A stretch of DNA of 64,000 nt from Seohaeicola zhoushanensis (GCF_014656415.1 NZ_BNCJ01000008.1:62001-126000), one strand, 5' to 3'; shown: positions 37,396 to 47,725, numbered from the stretch's first letter. Notes: generated by a model from the letters alone, not told the origin. Numbers and translations: made by a program.

Positions 37396-38268
37396 TCAGG
37401 TTTCCGGCGCGATCCGATGCCATCGGCGCATTCTTGCGCGAAACCAGGTGCGTTGCCGCTTGGCGAACTGCCGGGTGGCCACGACGGCGCGCTCGCGTGC
37501 CTCGGCAAGGGTCAGCTCGCCGTTCAGATGCGCCATCAGCTCGGGCACACCGATCGCCTTGCAGGACGGGCGGGCCGGGTCATAGCGGCCGCGCATTGCC
37601 GCCACCTCGTCCAGCGCGCCTTGCTCCAGCATCAGGTCGAAGCGGCGTGCGATGCGCGGGTCGAGCCAGTCCTTCGGCGCATCCAGGACCAGCGGCTGGG
37701 CCTGTTCCAGCGGCAGCAGCGGCGGCGGCGTCTCGGCCTGCCAGGCGGCCAGCGGCCGCCCGGTGGCGCGCTCCACCTCCCAGGCCCGCTGCACCCGAGC
37801 GCGGTTCAACTGGTCGATGCCCGCGAGGGTGGCGGGATCGACCCCGGCGCGCAGGCTGTCGAGATTCAGCGCGTCGGCCTCGGCGCGCACCTCGGGCGGG
37901 ACCGGCGGAATCGCCGCCATGCCTCCGGTCAGCGCGCTGAAATAAAGGCCGGTGCCGCCGACGATGATGGGGCGCGGCCCCTCGCGTAGCAGAGGCGCCA
38001 CCTCGCGCAGCCAGTCGCCCGCGCTATAGGCCGCATCCCAGGGCTGGTGGCCGTACAGGCGGTGCGGCGCACGGGCTTCTTCCTCGACCGAGGGCCGCGC
38101 GGTGATGAGGCGCCAGCAGTCGTAGACCTGGCTGGCATCCGCGTTGACGATCACGCCGCCCTGGCGCTCGGCAATCGCCAGCGCCAGCGCCGATTTGCCC
38201 GAGGCGGTCGGCCCGGCGATCAGCACCGGCATGTCCGCCCGCAGCTCTGGCAGATCGTGAAAGCCCAT
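37396..38268 (-). CDS. miaA: tRNA dimethylallyltransferase
   Basis: Adds an isopentenyl group from DMAPP to A37 of tRNAs reading UNN codons. 290 residues from [10 protein letters not shown]; starts at 38232 (MPVLIAG) and 38277 are alternatives. P-loop [14 protein letters not shown] (about 18-31), DMAPP pocket [20 protein letters not shown], and the CKAIGVPEL block near the C-terminus. Precedes and faces away from pyrH, 114 bases apart; the shared gap may hold both promoters. Confidence 0.93.
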   Translation of the reverse strand: MGFHDLPELRADMPVLIAGPTASGKSALALAIAERQGGVIVNADASQVYDCWRLITARPSVEEEARAPHRLYGHQPWDAAYSAGDWLREVAPLLREGPRPIIVGGTGLYFSALTGGMAAIPPVPPEVRAEADALNLDSLRAGVDPATLAGIDQLNRARVQRAWEVERATGRPLAAWQAETPPPLLPLEQAQPLVLDAPKDWLDPRIARRFDLMLEQGALDEVAAMRGRYDPARPSCKAIGVPELMAHLNGELTLAEARERAVVATRQFAKRQRTWFRARMRRWHRIAPET

Positions 38269-38382
38269 GCCTCTCATTGCCGTCCCGTCACTGGGGCCGA
38301 TGACCGGGATCCCGCATTGAACCCGCCGCCGATTTCGGCCATTTTGCGCGCGATCTAACCCACAGGCCCAGCGGAGCGCAAC

Positions 38383-39129
38383 ATGACCCTTCCCACCACT
38401 TCCCCGACGCGTTCTTCCGGCACTGCCTACCGCCGTGTCATGCTGAAGATCTCGGGCGAAGCGCTGATGGGAGACCAGGGATTCGGCCTGCATCCGCCGA
38501 CCGTCCACCGCATCGCCGCCGAGGTCAAATCGGTGCACGACATGGGCGTCGAGATCTGCATGGTGATCGGCGGCGGCAATATCTTCCGGGGTCTGGCCGG
38601 CTCGGCGCAGGGGATGGAGCGCACCACCGCCGATTATATGGGGATGCTGGCGACGGTGATGAACGCGCTGGCCATGCAGTCGGCGCTGGAAGAACTGGGT
38701 GTCTTCACCCGGGTTATCAGCGCGATCCGCATGGACGAGGTGGCCGAGCCCTATATCCGCCGCCGCGCTGTGCGCCACCTCGAGAAGAAGCGGGTCTGCA
38801 TCTTCGCCGCAGGCACCGGCAACCCCTATTTCACCACCGACACCGCCGCGACGTTGCGCGCCAACGAGATGAATTGCGAGGCGATCTTCAAGGGCACCAA
38901 GGTCGATGGCGTCTATGACAAGGACCCGGTCAAGCACGCGGACGCCAAGCGCTATGAAAACGTGAGCTACGACGATGTGCTGGCCAAGCGGCTGGGCGTG
39001 ATGGACGCCTCGGCCATCGCGCTCGCGCGAGACAACAACCTGCCGATCATCGTATTCTCGCTCGACACGCCTGGCGGTTTCCGCGGCATCCTCGCGGGCG
39101 AGGGGACCTATACCCGCGTCCAGGGCTGA
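38383..39129 (+). CDS. pyrH: UMP kinase
   Basis: Phosphorylates UMP to UDP, allosterically controlled by GTP and UTP; cytoplasmic hexamer. 248 residues; N-terminal amino acid kinase motif [16 protein letters not shown] (about 14-29), GGGNIFRG near residue 63, then the [14 protein letters not shown] and [14 protein letters not shown] blocks. First gene of the envelope operon. Immediately after the stop (39127-39129) come two palindromes, so transcription may be partly attenuated before frr. Confidence 0.96.
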   Translation: MTLPTTSPTRSSGTAYRRVMLKISGEALMGDQGFGLHPPTVHRIAAEVKSVHDMGVEICMVIGGGNIFRGLAGSAQGMERTTADYMGMLATVMNALAMQSALEELGVFTRVISAIRMDEVAEPYIRRRAVRHLEKKRVCIFAAGTGNPYFTTDTAATLRANEMNCEAIFKGTKVDGVYDKDPVKHADAKRYENVSYDDVLAKRLGVMDASAIALARDNNLPIIVFSLDTPGGFRGILAGEGTYTRVQG

Positions 39130-39133
39130 GGCG

Positions 39134-39178
39134 CCGAAATCCGTCACGGATTTCGGACGTTTTCCTTGCAGGAAAACG
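39134..39178. repeat. Two-hairpin repeat, related to the 15495 block
   Basis: CCGAAATCCG-TCA-CGGATTTCGG (39134-39156) is followed by CGTTTTCCT-TGC-AGGAAAACG (39158-39178). Both hairpins have the core sequences and 3-base loops of the 15495 block, but in the opposite order; as each is palindromic, this is the same unit inverted. Located five bases after the pyrH stop. Confidence 0.85.
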
Positions 39179-39285
39179 GGCGCCGTTCGGCCATGCCCGG
39201 TCCGTCCGTCTGCATCCACCCTATACATGGCGCCCCGACTGGGGCTATAGAGCCGCAAACGTTCAAGATTAGGGAAGGGGTTCCC

Positions 39286-39849
39286 ATGTCCGATGATTTC
39301 ATGCTCGACACCGATGCGCTGCTTCGCCGGATGGACGGGGCGATGAACAACCTGCGCACCGAATTCGCGAGCCTCCGGACTGGCCGTGCCTCGGGCAGCA
39401 TGCTCGAACCGATCATGGTGGATGCATACGGAAGTCCGACGCCGATCAACCAGGTCGGCACCATCAACGTGCCCGAGCCGCGCATGGTGACGATCAACGT
39501 CTGGGACAAGTCGCTGGTCTCCAAGGTCGAGAAGGCGATCCGCGAAAGCGGCCTCGGCATCAACCCGCAGCTCAACGGCACAATCATCATGCTGCCGATC
39601 CCCGAGCTGAACGAGGAACGCCGCCGCGAGCTGACCAAGGTCGCCGGCCAATATGCCGAACACGCCCGCGTCGCCGTGCGCAACGTGCGCCGCGATGGTA
39701 TGGACCAGATCAAGAAGGCCAAGGCCGACGGGATCTCGGAAGACGACCAGAAGTTCTGGGAGGCCGAGGTTCAGGAACTGACCAACAAGATGATCGCCGC
39801 GGTCGACGCGGCTCTGGAGGCCAAGCAGGCCGAGATCATGCAGGTCTGA
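39286..39849 (+). CDS. frr: Ribosome recycling factor
   Basis: 187 residues, ATG with GAAGGGG upstream. Splits post-termination ribosomes with EF-G. Family blocks: [83 protein letters not shown]. The classic pyrH-frr pair; 156 bases separate them, mostly the two-hairpin repeat. Second promoter possible (CCCTATAC near 39220). Confidence 0.96.
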   Translation: MSDDFMLDTDALLRRMDGAMNNLRTEFASLRTGRASGSMLEPIMVDAYGSPTPINQVGTINVPEPRMVTINVWDKSLVSKVEKAIRESGLGINPQLNGTIIMLPIPELNEERRRELTKVAGQYAEHARVAVRNVRRDGMDQIKKAKADGISEDDQKFWEAEVQELTNKMIAAVDAALEAKQAEIMQV

Positions 39850-39858
39850 CGCACCGCG

Positions 39859-40590
39859 ATGCCCAAGGATCCCGATACCACGCCGCAGGTTGGTCCGCGC
39901 CATGTCGCGATCATCATGGACGGTAACGGACGCTGGGCACAGGCGCGCGGCCGTCCTCGGCTGTTTGGCCATCACGCCGGCGCGCGCCGGGTCCGCGAGG
40001 TGGTCGAGGCCTGCCCCGACCTCGGGATCAAGTATCTGACCATCTTCGCCTTTTCGACCGAGAACTGGAAACGCACCCAGGTCGAGGTCGCCGGGCTGAT
40101 GAGCCTGTTCCGCCGCTACATCATCAAGGAGACCCGCGCGCTGGCCACCAAGGGCGTGCGCGTGCGCTTCATCGGCGACCGGGTGCGGCTCGACGCCAAG
40201 CTGATCGAGCTGATGGACATGCTCGAGGAGCAGACCAGCGAAAACGACCTCGTCCACCTCACCATCGCGCTCAACTACGGCGGGCGGGACGAGGTGGCGC
40301 GGGCGACCAAGCGGCTGGCGCAGGACGTGGCGGCGGGTCGGCTCAACCCCGACGACGTCGACGAACAGACGCTGACCCGCTACCTCGACACCCATGTCCT
40401 GCCCGACCCCGACCTGGTCATCCGCACCAGCGGCGAGGCGCGGATCTCCAACTTCCTCCTCTGGCAGTCGGCCTATTCGGAATACGAGTTCATCGATACG
40501 CTCTGGCCCGATTTCACCGCGGCCGAACTGGAACGCCTGTGCCAATCCTACGGCGCGCGCGACCGCCGTTTCGGAGCGGTCCTGACATGA
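39859..40590 (+). CDS. uppS: Isoprenyl transferase (undecaprenyl/decaprenyl diphosphate synthase)
   Basis: 243 residues. Adds cis isoprene units to FPP to give the undecaprenyl-diphosphate carrier for peptidoglycan and surface glycans. Signature [20 protein letters not shown] with the catalytic Asp (about 14-33), [48 protein letters not shown] and ELEFI-type tail. Last four bases overlap cdsA (ATGA). Confidence 0.95.
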   Translation: MPKDPDTTPQVGPRHVAIIMDGNGRWAQARGRPRLFGHHAGARRVREVVEACPDLGIKYLTIFAFSTENWKRTQVEVAGLMSLFRRYIIKETRALATKGVRVRFIGDRVRLDAKLIELMDMLEEQTSENDLVHLTIALNYGGRDEVARATKRLAQDVAAGRLNPDDVDEQTLTRYLDTHVLPDPDLVIRTSGEARISNFLLWQSAYSEYEFIDTLWPDFTAAELERLCQSYGARDRRFGAVLT

Positions 40591-41378
40591 GCAACGGCGG
40601 CCGCTGGGCCGACCTTGCGCCGCGGGTGATCTCGGCGGTCGTGATGGTGGCGGTGGCCGCCGGGGCGATCTGGGCGGGCGGTCATGTGTTCCACGTCTTC
40701 GTCGCTCTGATTGCTGGCGGCATGGTTTGGGAACTGGTCCGTATGCTGGCGCCCGAACGGGCCATGCTGGCATGGCAGTTCGGCGGTCTCGGCGCCCTCG
40801 TAACCATCGGCGCGCCTTACATGGCGCCGCTTGTCGCTCTGCCGATGCTGGTGGTGACGCCGGTTGTCTGCTTCTTCGAGATGCCCCGCTACCGGCGCAT
40901 CTGTGCCGCCTATCTCGGGCTGATCCTGCTGGCGAGCTACGAGATCACCGCGCTGCGCGATCATTTCAACGCTCAGACCCTGGTCTGGCTGATCTGCGTC
41001 GTGGTGGCCTCGGACGTGGCCGGCTACTTCGCCGGGCGGATGCTGGGCGGGCCGAAGTTCTGGCCGAAGGTCAGCCCGAAGAAGACATGGTCCGGCACCG
41101 TCGCGGGCTGGATCGGCGCGGGCCTGGTCGGGGCCGGCTTCTGGCTCTGGGGCGGGGCCGAAGCGGCGCTGGTGCCGCTCTCGATGGTAACCGCACTGGC
41201 CGGACAGTTGGGTGACATTGCCGAAAGCGCGGTCAAGCGCCTTGCCGGTGTCAAGGACTCCAGCAACCTGATCCCCGGCCACGGCGGGCTGCTCGACCGG
41301 TTCGATGCGATGCTGGGGGCCGCGCTCTTCGTGCTGGTCGTGGCCATTCTTTTCGATCTGCCGTTCGGAGCACTGTAA
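40587..41378 (+). CDS. cdsA: Phosphatidate cytidylyltransferase
   Basis: 263 residues, starting at [10 protein letters not shown] by overlap with uppS. Multi-pass membrane protein with about eight hydrophobic segments, making CDP-diacylglycerol from phosphatidate and CTP. The CdsA signature begins with [32 protein letters not shown] and ends with [24 protein letters not shown] (Asp residues of the metal site). One-base overlap with dxr. Confidence 0.94.
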   Translation: MSNGGRWADLAPRVISAVVMVAVAAGAIWAGGHVFHVFVALIAGGMVWELVRMLAPERAMLAWQFGGLGALVTIGAPYMAPLVALPMLVVTPVVCFFEMPRYRRICAAYLGLILLASYEITALRDHFNAQTLVWLICVVVASDVAGYFAGRMLGGPKFWPKVSPKKTWSGTVAGWIGAGLVGAGFWLWGGAEAALVPLSMVTALAGQLGDIAESAVKRLAGVKDSSNLIPGHGGLLDRFDAMLGAALFVLVVAILFDLPFGAL

Positions 41379-42550
41379 TGCGACGCGTTTCGGTTTTCGG
41401 GGCGACCGGATCGGTCGGCCAGAATACGCTTGATCTGATCGCGCGCGAACCCGGCGCGTTCCAGGTCGTCGCGCTGACCGGCGGTCGCAACGTGGCCCAA
41501 CTTGCGCGCGACGCGGTGCGGCTGAAGGCCGAGGTCGCCGTGACCGCCTTTGACGACATGCTCGACCCGCTGCGCGAGGCGCTCGCCGGCTCGGGGATCG
41601 AAGCCCAGGCCGGGGCAGCGGCCGTTGCCGAGGCCGCCGAGCGCCCTGCCGACTGGGTGATGTCGGCCATCGTCGGCGCGGCGGGGCTGGCGCCGGGGCT
41701 GCGGGCGCTCGAACAGGGCGCGACGCTGGCTTTGGCGAACAAGGAGACGCTGGTCTGCGCCGGGGCGCTGGTCCAGGCAACGGCGGAACGCTCCGGCGGG
41801 CGGATCCTGCCGGTCGACAGCGAGCATTCGGCGGTGTTCCAGGCGCTCACCGGCGAGAATATCGAGGCGGTCGATCGCATCGTGCTGACCGCCTCCGGAG
41901 GCGCTTTCCGCGACTGGCCGCTCGAGGCACTAGCCAATGCCACGCCCGAGCAGGCCTCGAACCACCCGAATTGGGACATGGGGCAGCGGATAACCATCGA
42001 TTCCGCCTCGATGTTCAACAAGGCGTTGGAAGTCATTGAAACACGAGAGTTCTTCGGCGTCGATCCGGACCGGATCGAGGTCGTGATCCACCCGGAATCG
42101 CTGATCCACGCGCTGGTCGGCTTCTCGGACGGCGCGATGATGGCCCATGTCGGCGCGCCGGATATGCGCCACGCAATCGGCTATGCGCTGAACTGGCCCG
42201 AACGGCGGCCGTTGCCGGTAAAGCGGCTGGATCTCGCGGCGGTCGGCGCGATGACCTTCCGCGCGCCGGACGAGGTGCGCTACCCGGCGCTGCGCCTGGC
42301 ACGCGAGGTGATGGCGCGCGGCGGCCTTTCCGGCGCGGTGTTCAACGCGGCCAAGGAGGCGGCGCTGGATGGCTTCCTCGACGGTCGGATCGGCTTCACC
42401 GCCATGGCCGAGGTTGTCGAGGAGGTGCTGGGCCGGCTCGACCGGCAATCGGGTCTCATTGATGCCGCAATGACCCTTGATAACGTGACGCAAACCGACC
42501 ATCTGGCCAGAGTATGCGCCCGCGAAGTGATGGCAGAACGAGCAGGATAG
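41378..42550 (+). CDS. dxr: 1-deoxy-D-xylulose 5-phosphate reductoisomerase
   Basis: 390 residues, starting at the A of cdsA's stop (TAATG). Second step of the MEP pathway. NADPH site GATGSVGQNTLDLI (about 7-20), ANKETLVCAG, PVDSEHSAVFQAL (metal site), LTASGGAFRDWPLE, MGQRITIDSASMFNKALE and HPESLIHALVGFSDGAMMAH. Supplies IPP/DMAPP for the uppS product and for miaA-type tRNA modification. Confidence 0.96.
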   Translation: MRRVSVFGATGSVGQNTLDLIAREPGAFQVVALTGGRNVAQLARDAVRLKAEVAVTAFDDMLDPLREALAGSGIEAQAGAAAVAEAAERPADWVMSAIVGAAGLAPGLRALEQGATLALANKETLVCAGALVQATAERSGGRILPVDSEHSAVFQALTGENIEAVDRIVLTASGGAFRDWPLEALANATPEQASNHPNWDMGQRITIDSASMFNKALEVIETREFFGVDPDRIEVVIHPESLIHALVGFSDGAMMAHVGAPDMRHAIGYALNWPERRPLPVKRLDLAAVGAMTFRAPDEVRYPALRLAREVMARGGLSGAVFNAAKEAALDGFLDGRIGFTAMAEVVEEVLGRLDRQSGLIDAAMTLDNVTQTDHLARVCAREVMAERAG

Positions 42551-42554
42551 ACAC

Positions 42555-43904
42555 TTGGACATTACCGGACTGATCCCGCAATTCGGCGGCTTCGCCTATA
42601 CCGTGGTCGCCTTCGTCGTGGCGCTTTCGGTGATCGTGGCGGTGCATGAATACGGCCATTACATCGTCGGGCGCTGGTCGGGGATCCATGCCGAGGTCTT
42701 CTCGCTGGGATTCGGCCCGGTGCTCTGGAGCCGCGTCGACAAGCGTGGCACCCGCTGGCAGGTCGCGGCGCTGCCCTTTGGCGGATACGTGAAGTTCCTG
42801 GGCGATTCCAACGCCGCCTCGGGGAAGGACGAGGCAGCCATGTCGCAGGTCTCGGCCGATCCCGCGGCGATGCGGCGCACCATGCATGGCGCGCCGCTCT
42901 GGGCGCGCACGGCCACAGTCGCCGCCGGCCCGGTGTTCAACTTTGTGCTCTCCATCCTCATCTTCGCCGGCATCTTCATGGCGCGCGGCATTGCTTCCGA
43001 CCCGCTGACGGTGGGTGAGATCCGGGCGCTGCCGGCCGGCTCCTACGAATTGCAGACCGGCGACGAGATTCTTGCCATCGGTGGCCTGCCGCTGCCGAGT
43101 TTCGACGCAAGCGACGACTGGGACGCCTTCCGAGCGCAGCTGCCGCCCACGGAAGAGCTGGACTATTCCGTGCGCCGCGACGGGGCAGAGATGACCGTCA
43201 AGGGGCCGTTCCTCTACCCGCCGCTGATCGACGCGGTGATGCCGCGCAGCGCGGCGATGGACATCGGACTCGAGGCAGGCGACGTCATCACCTCGGTCGA
43301 CGGCGCGCCGATCTTCGCCTTCGATCAGTTGAAGAGCCAGGTCGAAAGTTCGGACGGGCGGGCGCTGAAGCTGGAGGTCTGGCGCAATGGCACGATCCAT
43401 GAATTCGCGCTCGTACCGCGCTCGGTGGACGAGCCGCAGAGCGACGGCAGCTTCGCCACCCAGTGGCGAATCGGCGTCGTCAGCTCGATGGCCTTTGCCG
43501 CCGCGCGCGAACCGGCCGGCGTGCTGACCGCGCTGGAAGGAGCAGTGTCGCAGATGGTCGGCACCGTGACGACCTCGATCTCGGGCCTCTGGCACATCGT
43601 CACCGGGGCGATCAGCACCTGTAATATCTCGGGGCCGATCGGCATTGCCAAGGCTTCGGGCGACACCGCAAGCCAGGGTGCGCAGACCTTCATCTGGTTC
43701 ATCGCCTCGCTTTCGACGGCCGTTGGCTTGCTGAACCTCTTCCCGATTCCCGCGCTCGATGGTGGCCACCTGGTCTTCTACGCCTACGAGGCGGTCGCGG
43801 GGCGCCCGCCCAGCGACCTCGCGTTGCGGGTGATGATGAGCATCGGCATCACCGCCTTGCTGAGCCTGATGGCCTTTGCGCTGCTGAACGACGTCTTCTG
43901 CTGA
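42555..43904 (+). CDS. rseP: RIP-type zinc metalloprotease, site-2 protease
   Basis: 449 residues. TTG start (LDITGLIPQF) preceded by AGGATAG; no in-frame ATG closer. Inner-membrane protease that cuts anti-sigma factors in envelope stress and may trim signal peptides. HEYGH at residues 31-35 in the first membrane segment, second metal site PALDGGHLVF near residue 397, and one or two PDZ domains between (about 130-310; EAGDVITSVDG). Placed directly before a small gene and bamA. Confidence 0.92.
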   Translation: MDITGLIPQFGGFAYTVVAFVVALSVIVAVHEYGHYIVGRWSGIHAEVFSLGFGPVLWSRVDKRGTRWQVAALPFGGYVKFLGDSNAASGKDEAAMSQVSADPAAMRRTMHGAPLWARTATVAAGPVFNFVLSILIFAGIFMARGIASDPLTVGEIRALPAGSYELQTGDEILAIGGLPLPSFDASDDWDAFRAQLPPTEELDYSVRRDGAEMTVKGPFLYPPLIDAVMPRSAAMDIGLEAGDVITSVDGAPIFAFDQLKSQVESSDGRALKLEVWRNGTIHEFALVPRSVDEPQSDGSFATQWRIGVVSSMAFAAAREPAGVLTALEGAVSQMVGTVTTSISGLWHIVTGAISTCNISGPIGIAKASGDTASQGAQTFIWFIASLSTAVGLLNLFPIPALDGGHLVFYAYEAVAGRPPSDLALRVMMSIGITALLSLMAFALLNDVFC

Positions 43905-44020
43905 CGGCGAAAGGCCGCCGAAATGGAGGGATCTGGCCGGTCTCTCCATCTTGCGGCCAAAGTCTTGCCATATTCGGCGGCTAATTTTTCGCCAACCAGG
44001 CAGCACAAGGACACCAAATC

Positions 44021-44146
44021 ATGCAGACTTTGCAGCAATCCTACCGAGGATTCTCCCTTCTGGTGTCGCTGAATACCGATCGTTTGCTCTTCGTCGTGGC
44101 GATCCCCCTCGCCATGATGCTCGGAGCCTATGTGGCAGGTCTCTGA
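44021..44146 (+). CDS. 41-residue membrane microprotein between rseP and bamA
   Basis: Start ATG with AAGG 12 bases upstream; stop before an intrinsic terminator. The protein has a polar N-terminus (MQTLQQSYRG) and one hydrophobic helix at about 22-40 (LLFVVAIPLAMMLGAYVAG). It fills the gap between rseP and bamA and ends in its own terminator, suggesting a separately set transcript level. Function unknown. Confidence 0.68.
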   Translation: MQTLQQSYRGFSLLVSLNTDRLLFVVAIPLAMMLGAYVAGL

Positions 44147-44174
44147 CCGGACCATCGGATTCAACCGAACCCCA

Positions 44175-44207
44175 ACGGCGCCCCGCGAAAATCGGGGCGC
44201 CGTTTTC
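44175..44207 (+). terminator. Intrinsic terminator before bamA
   Basis: Twelve-bp stem AACGGCGCCCCG / CGGGGCGCCGTT, seven-base loop and a TTTT-CC-TTTG tail. It closes the upstream transcript after the 41-residue gene, implying a separate promoter for bamA in the 56 bases that follow or read-through. Confidence 0.82.
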
Positions 44208-44263
44208 CTTTGTGGTTTTGACAACTCGGCTCAATCTGGGTAGTCAGGTTTGAAGGTGGATTT

Positions 44264-46636
44264 ATGCGGGTGGGGAACATGAAATTGGGCGGCGCAGAAG
44301 GCACATCTTGCACCGGGCGCAAACGAGCCGGCTTCATGTTGTGGCGCGCGGCGATGCCGGCGGTGGCCTTGGGCATGCTGGTCGCCGCAGGATCCGCAGA
44401 CGCGCAAAGCTATCGTTTCTCGCGCATCCAGGTCGAAGGCAACCAGCGCATCGAGACCGGAACCATCGCCCGCTATACCGGCATCGAAAGCGGCAAATCC
44501 GTCACCGCGGGCGAGTTGAACGATGCCTATCAGCGGATCGTCGCCAGCGGCCTGTTCGAAACAGTCGACATCCAGCCCCGCGGCAACACGCTGGTCGTTC
44601 GCGTCACCGAGTTCCCGACGATCAACCGGATCAGCTTCGAGGGCAACCGGCGGATCAAGGACGACAAGCTGTCCGAACTCATCGAGTCCAAGTCTCGACG
44701 GGTGTTCAATCCGACAATTGCCGAAGCCGATGCAGACAAGCTGAGCAAGCTCTACTCGACGCAGGGCCGTGTAGCGGCCGTCGTGACGCCGCGGATCATC
44801 CGGCGTAGCGACAACCGGGTCGATCTGATTTTCGAGATCACCGAGGGCGCCACCACCGAGATCGAGCGCATCAGCTTCGTCGGCAACCGAGTCTATTCCG
44901 ACAGGCGCCTGCGCCGCGTGCTGGAGACCAAGCAGGCCGGCATCCTCAGGGCGCTCATCAACAAGGACACCCTGATCGAAGAACGGGTAGAATTCGACAA
45001 GCAGGTGATGCGCGACTTCTACCTGAGCCGCGGCTACATCGACTTCCGCATCCTGAGCTCGAACGTAGAGTTCACCCGCGAACGTGACGCCTTCTACATG
45101 GTTGTCAATGTCGAGGAAGGCCAGCAGTTCCGCTTTGGCGAAATCACCACTGTAAGCGAGATCCCGGAAGCCATTGCTGCCGAGTTCCAGGAGGCGCTGC
45201 GCATCAAGCCGGGCGTCGTCTATTCGCCGATGCTGGTCGAGAACTCGATCGCCCGGATGGAACGGCTGGCGATCCAGAAGGGCATCGATTTCCTTCGCGT
45301 CGAGCCGCGCATCACCCGCAACGACCGGGACCAGACGCTGAACGTTGAATTTGCCCTTACCCGCGGTCCCCGCGTTTTCGTCGAGCGGATCGACATCGAA
45401 GGCAATACGACCACGCTCGACCGCGTGGTCCGGCGGCAGTTCCGGGTGGCCGAAGGCGACCCCTTCAACCCGCGTGAAATCCGTGAAAGTGCGGAGCGTA
45501 TTCGTGCGTTGGGCTTCTTCAAGACAGCCGATGTCAACGCGCGCCAAGGGTCGACCGAGGACCAGGTTGTCGTCGATGTGAACGTCGAGGAACAGCCGAC
45601 AGGCACGCTGAGCCTTGGTGGCTCTTATTCGGTCAACGACGGCTTTGGCATTGCGATCGGCCTGCGCGAGAACAACTTCCTTGGTCGTGGCCAATCGGTC
45701 GGTTTCACGATTTCTTCGGCCTCGGATTCCGAGCAATACGTGCTGAGCTTCAGCGAGCCGAGCCTGCTCGGGCGCGATCTCAAGCTCGATCTGGATCTTG
45801 GATCGACCGGCACCGACTCGTCCTATGCGACCTATGATACAAAGCGCGTGTATTTCGCGCCGGCGTTGTCTTTCCCGGTTTCCGAACGCGGAACCATGCA
45901 GATGCGCTACGCTTACAGCTCCTCCGAGATGCTGGCCCGTGACCAGGTGACGCCTGGCGCGGTGATCGGCAATGAAATCGGTTTCGGAGCTCAAACGAGC
46001 AGCGCGGTCGGATTGAGTTATACTTGGGACAGCCGGCTGTCCGGCTTGAATCCCAATGCAGGAATGCTGTTCCAGGTTGGTGCCGACTTCGGGGTCGGCG
46101 GCGACAACCGTTTTGTGCGCACCAATGCAAAGGCGATTGCCCAGACCAAGGTCTATAACGAGGAAGTGACCTTGCGGGCGACGGTGGAAGCTGGTGTGAT
46201 GAGTTGGCGCGGGAACAATTTCAGCCGCACGATCGACAGGTATCTCCTCTCCACCGATACATTCCGGGGCTTCGAACCTGCGGGCCTTGGCCCGCGCGAT
46301 CTCTCCGGTGGGCAGGATGATGCGATCGGTGGCAACAAGTACTGGGTCGCCCGTTTCGAAGCCGAATTCCCGCTTGGCCTGCCAGAAGAGGTTGGCTTGC
46401 GGGGTGGGCTTTTCTACGATGTGGGCAACCTCTGGGATATCTCTAACGTCGACACATCCGGCGCAGGGCTGAACGATATCCAGGGGGCCAATGGATCCGT
46501 GCGCCACGTGATCGGCTTCTCACTGCTCTGGGATACGGGTTTCGGCCCGTTGCGATTCAACTTTTCCAACGCCCTCCGGAAGGAGAGTTTCGACAAGGAG
46601 CAGTCATTCGACCTGACGCTCCAGGCGAAGTTCTGA
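44264..46636 (+). CDS. bamA: Outer membrane protein assembly factor BamA
   Basis: 790 residues. Start ATG with AAGGTGG at the right distance; the N-terminus has a long cytoplasmic leader before the hydrophobic stretch (about 25-45, AMPAVALGMLVAAGSADAQ) of the signal peptide. Five POTRA domains (about 48-400; RIQVEGNQRIETGTI, RIDIEGNTTTLDRVVRRQFRVAEGDPFNP) and a 16-strand C-terminal barrel with the VGLSYTWDSR and GFSLLWDTGFGPLRF segments, ending in the terminal Phe of LQAKF. Inserts beta-barrel proteins in the outer membrane. Shares an operon with skp downstream. Confidence 0.95.
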   Translation: MRVGNMKLGGAEGTSCTGRKRAGFMLWRAAMPAVALGMLVAAGSADAQSYRFSRIQVEGNQRIETGTIARYTGIESGKSVTAGELNDAYQRIVASGLFETVDIQPRGNTLVVRVTEFPTINRISFEGNRRIKDDKLSELIESKSRRVFNPTIAEADADKLSKLYSTQGRVAAVVTPRIIRRSDNRVDLIFEITEGATTEIERISFVGNRVYSDRRLRRVLETKQAGILRALINKDTLIEERVEFDKQVMRDFYLSRGYIDFRILSSNVEFTRERDAFYMVVNVEEGQQFRFGEITTVSEIPEAIAAEFQEALRIKPGVVYSPMLVENSIARMERLAIQKGIDFLRVEPRITRNDRDQTLNVEFALTRGPRVFVERIDIEGNTTTLDRVVRRQFRVAEGDPFNPREIRESAERIRALGFFKTADVNARQGSTEDQVVVDVNVEEQPTGTLSLGGSYSVNDGFGIAIGLRENNFLGRGQSVGFTISSASDSEQYVLSFSEPSLLGRDLKLDLDLGSTGTDSSYATYDTKRVYFAPALSFPVSERGTMQMRYAYSSSEMLARDQVTPGAVIGNEIGFGAQTSSAVGLSYTWDSRLSGLNPNAGMLFQVGADFGVGGDNRFVRTNAKAIAQTKVYNEEVTLRATVEAGVMSWRGNNFSRTIDRYLLSTDTFRGFEPAGLGPRDLSGGQDDAIGGNKYWVARFEAEFPLGLPEEVGLRGGLFYDVGNLWDISNVDTSGAGLNDIQGANGSVRHVIGFSLLWDTGFGPLRFNFSNALRKESFDKEQSFDLTLQAKF

Positions 46637-46644
46637 GGCGTTCC

Positions 46645-47190
46645 GTGCGGGGACGGCTGCGCGCCGGACTGCGGGCGCTGATGCTCGCGGTCGCGCTCGC
46701 CGCGGTTCCGGTCTCGGCGCAGCAGCTGGGGCTGGCACAAGGCGAAATCCTGACCATTTCGTCCGACCGGCTGTTCTCCGAATCCGCCTTCGGGAAGCGG
46801 ATCCAGAACGAGATCGAGGTCGAAGGTCAGGCGCTGGCTTCCGAGAACCGGAAGATGGAGGCCGAACTGACGGCCGAGGAACGCGACCTGACCGACAAGC
46901 GCAAGGGCATGGCTCCCGAGGAGTTCCGGAAACTTGCCGACGCGTTCAACGAAAAGGTCCAGGTGATCCGCAAGACGCAGGACACCAAGGCACGGGCGCT
47001 GGCACAGAAGGGCGATGCCGCACGCAAGCAGTTCTTCGAGGCAGCGAGGCCGGTCCTGGCGGAACTGATGCAGGAGGCGGGAGCGGGAGTGATCCTGGAA
47101 CGCTCCAGCGTCTTCCTTAGCGCCAATTCGACCGATATCACCGATATCGCCATCGAGCGGATCGACGCGATCATCGGCACCGGCGAATGA
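46645..47190 (+). CDS. skp: OmpH/Skp-family periplasmic chaperone
   Basis: 181 residues with a GTG start, 8 bases after bamA. Signal peptide ([17 protein letters not shown]) and a long helical tentacle region of charged heptads (about 55-125), then [26 protein letters not shown] typical of the OmpH family. Holds unfolded barrel proteins on the way to the Bam complex. Confidence 0.88.
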   Translation: MRGRLRAGLRALMLAVALAAVPVSAQQLGLAQGEILTISSDRLFSESAFGKRIQNEIEVEGQALASENRKMEAELTAEERDLTDKRKGMAPEEFRKLADAFNEKVQVIRKTQDTKARALAQKGDAARKQFFEAARPVLAELMQEAGAGVILERSSVFLSANSTDITDIAIERIDAIIGTGE

Positions 47191-47257
47191 GGGCAACTTG
47201 CCCAACCCTGCCTGGGTTGCTAGTCATTCAAGCAAGTCGAACCACGGGAAAGAGCAG

Positions 47258-47722
47258 ATGAACGAGACCCTGAAACAGGCGGATATCCAGCTGATCCAGC
47301 GAATCCTGCCGCACCGGTATCCCTTCCTCCTGGTCGACAAGGTGGTCGATATCGACGGCACCTCCTCGGCGAAGGGCATCAAGAACGTCTCGATGAACGA
47401 GCCGCACTTCCAGGGCCACTTCCCCGGAACGCCGATCATGCCGGGCGTCACCATCGTCGAGGCGATGGCGCAGACCGCCGCCGTGATGGTGGGCGTCGCG
47501 CTCGATTTCGCCGACAAGGATCTGCTGATCTATTTCATGTCGATCGACAACTGCAAGTTCCGCCGCAAGGTCATTCCGGGCGACGTGCTCGAGATGGAAC
47601 TGACCACCCTGCGTGGCAAGGCCGGCGCCAAGGTGTGGAAGTTCGCCGGCAAGGCCACGGTCGAGGGCGAACTGGCCGCCGAGGCCGAGTTTACCGCCAT
47701 GATCGACATGCCGAAGGCCTGA
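47258..47722 (+). CDS. fabZ: 3-hydroxyacyl-ACP dehydratase FabZ
   Basis: 154 residues from [10 protein letters not shown]. Hot-dog dehydratase of fatty acid synthesis; makes trans-2-enoyl-ACP, and in this locus the C14 hydroxyacyl chains for lipid A compete with it. Blocks: [14 protein letters not shown] (active-site His, about 15-28), [16 protein letters not shown] and the active-site Glu in [13 protein letters not shown] preceded by a purine-rich GGGAAAGAG. Confidence 0.94.
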   Translation: MNETLKQADIQLIQRILPHRYPFLLVDKVVDIDGTSSAKGIKNVSMNEPHFQGHFPGTPIMPGVTIVEAMAQTAAVMVGVALDFADKDLLIYFMSIDNCKFRRKVIPGDVLEMELTTLRGKAGAKVWKFAGKATVEGELAAEAEFTAMIDMPKA

Positions 47723-47725
47723 GCC

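Noticed and set aside
38278-40773. Upstream minus-strand extension of miaA
   Set aside because: It runs antisense through pyrH, frr and uppS, which are well-matched plus-strand genes; the dimethylallyltransferase match begins only at the P-loop near 38217.
44231-46507. 758-residue minus-strand open frame opposite bamA
   Set aside because: It has no recognisable domain and mirrors bamA, whose POTRA and barrel motifs and terminal Phe are clear.
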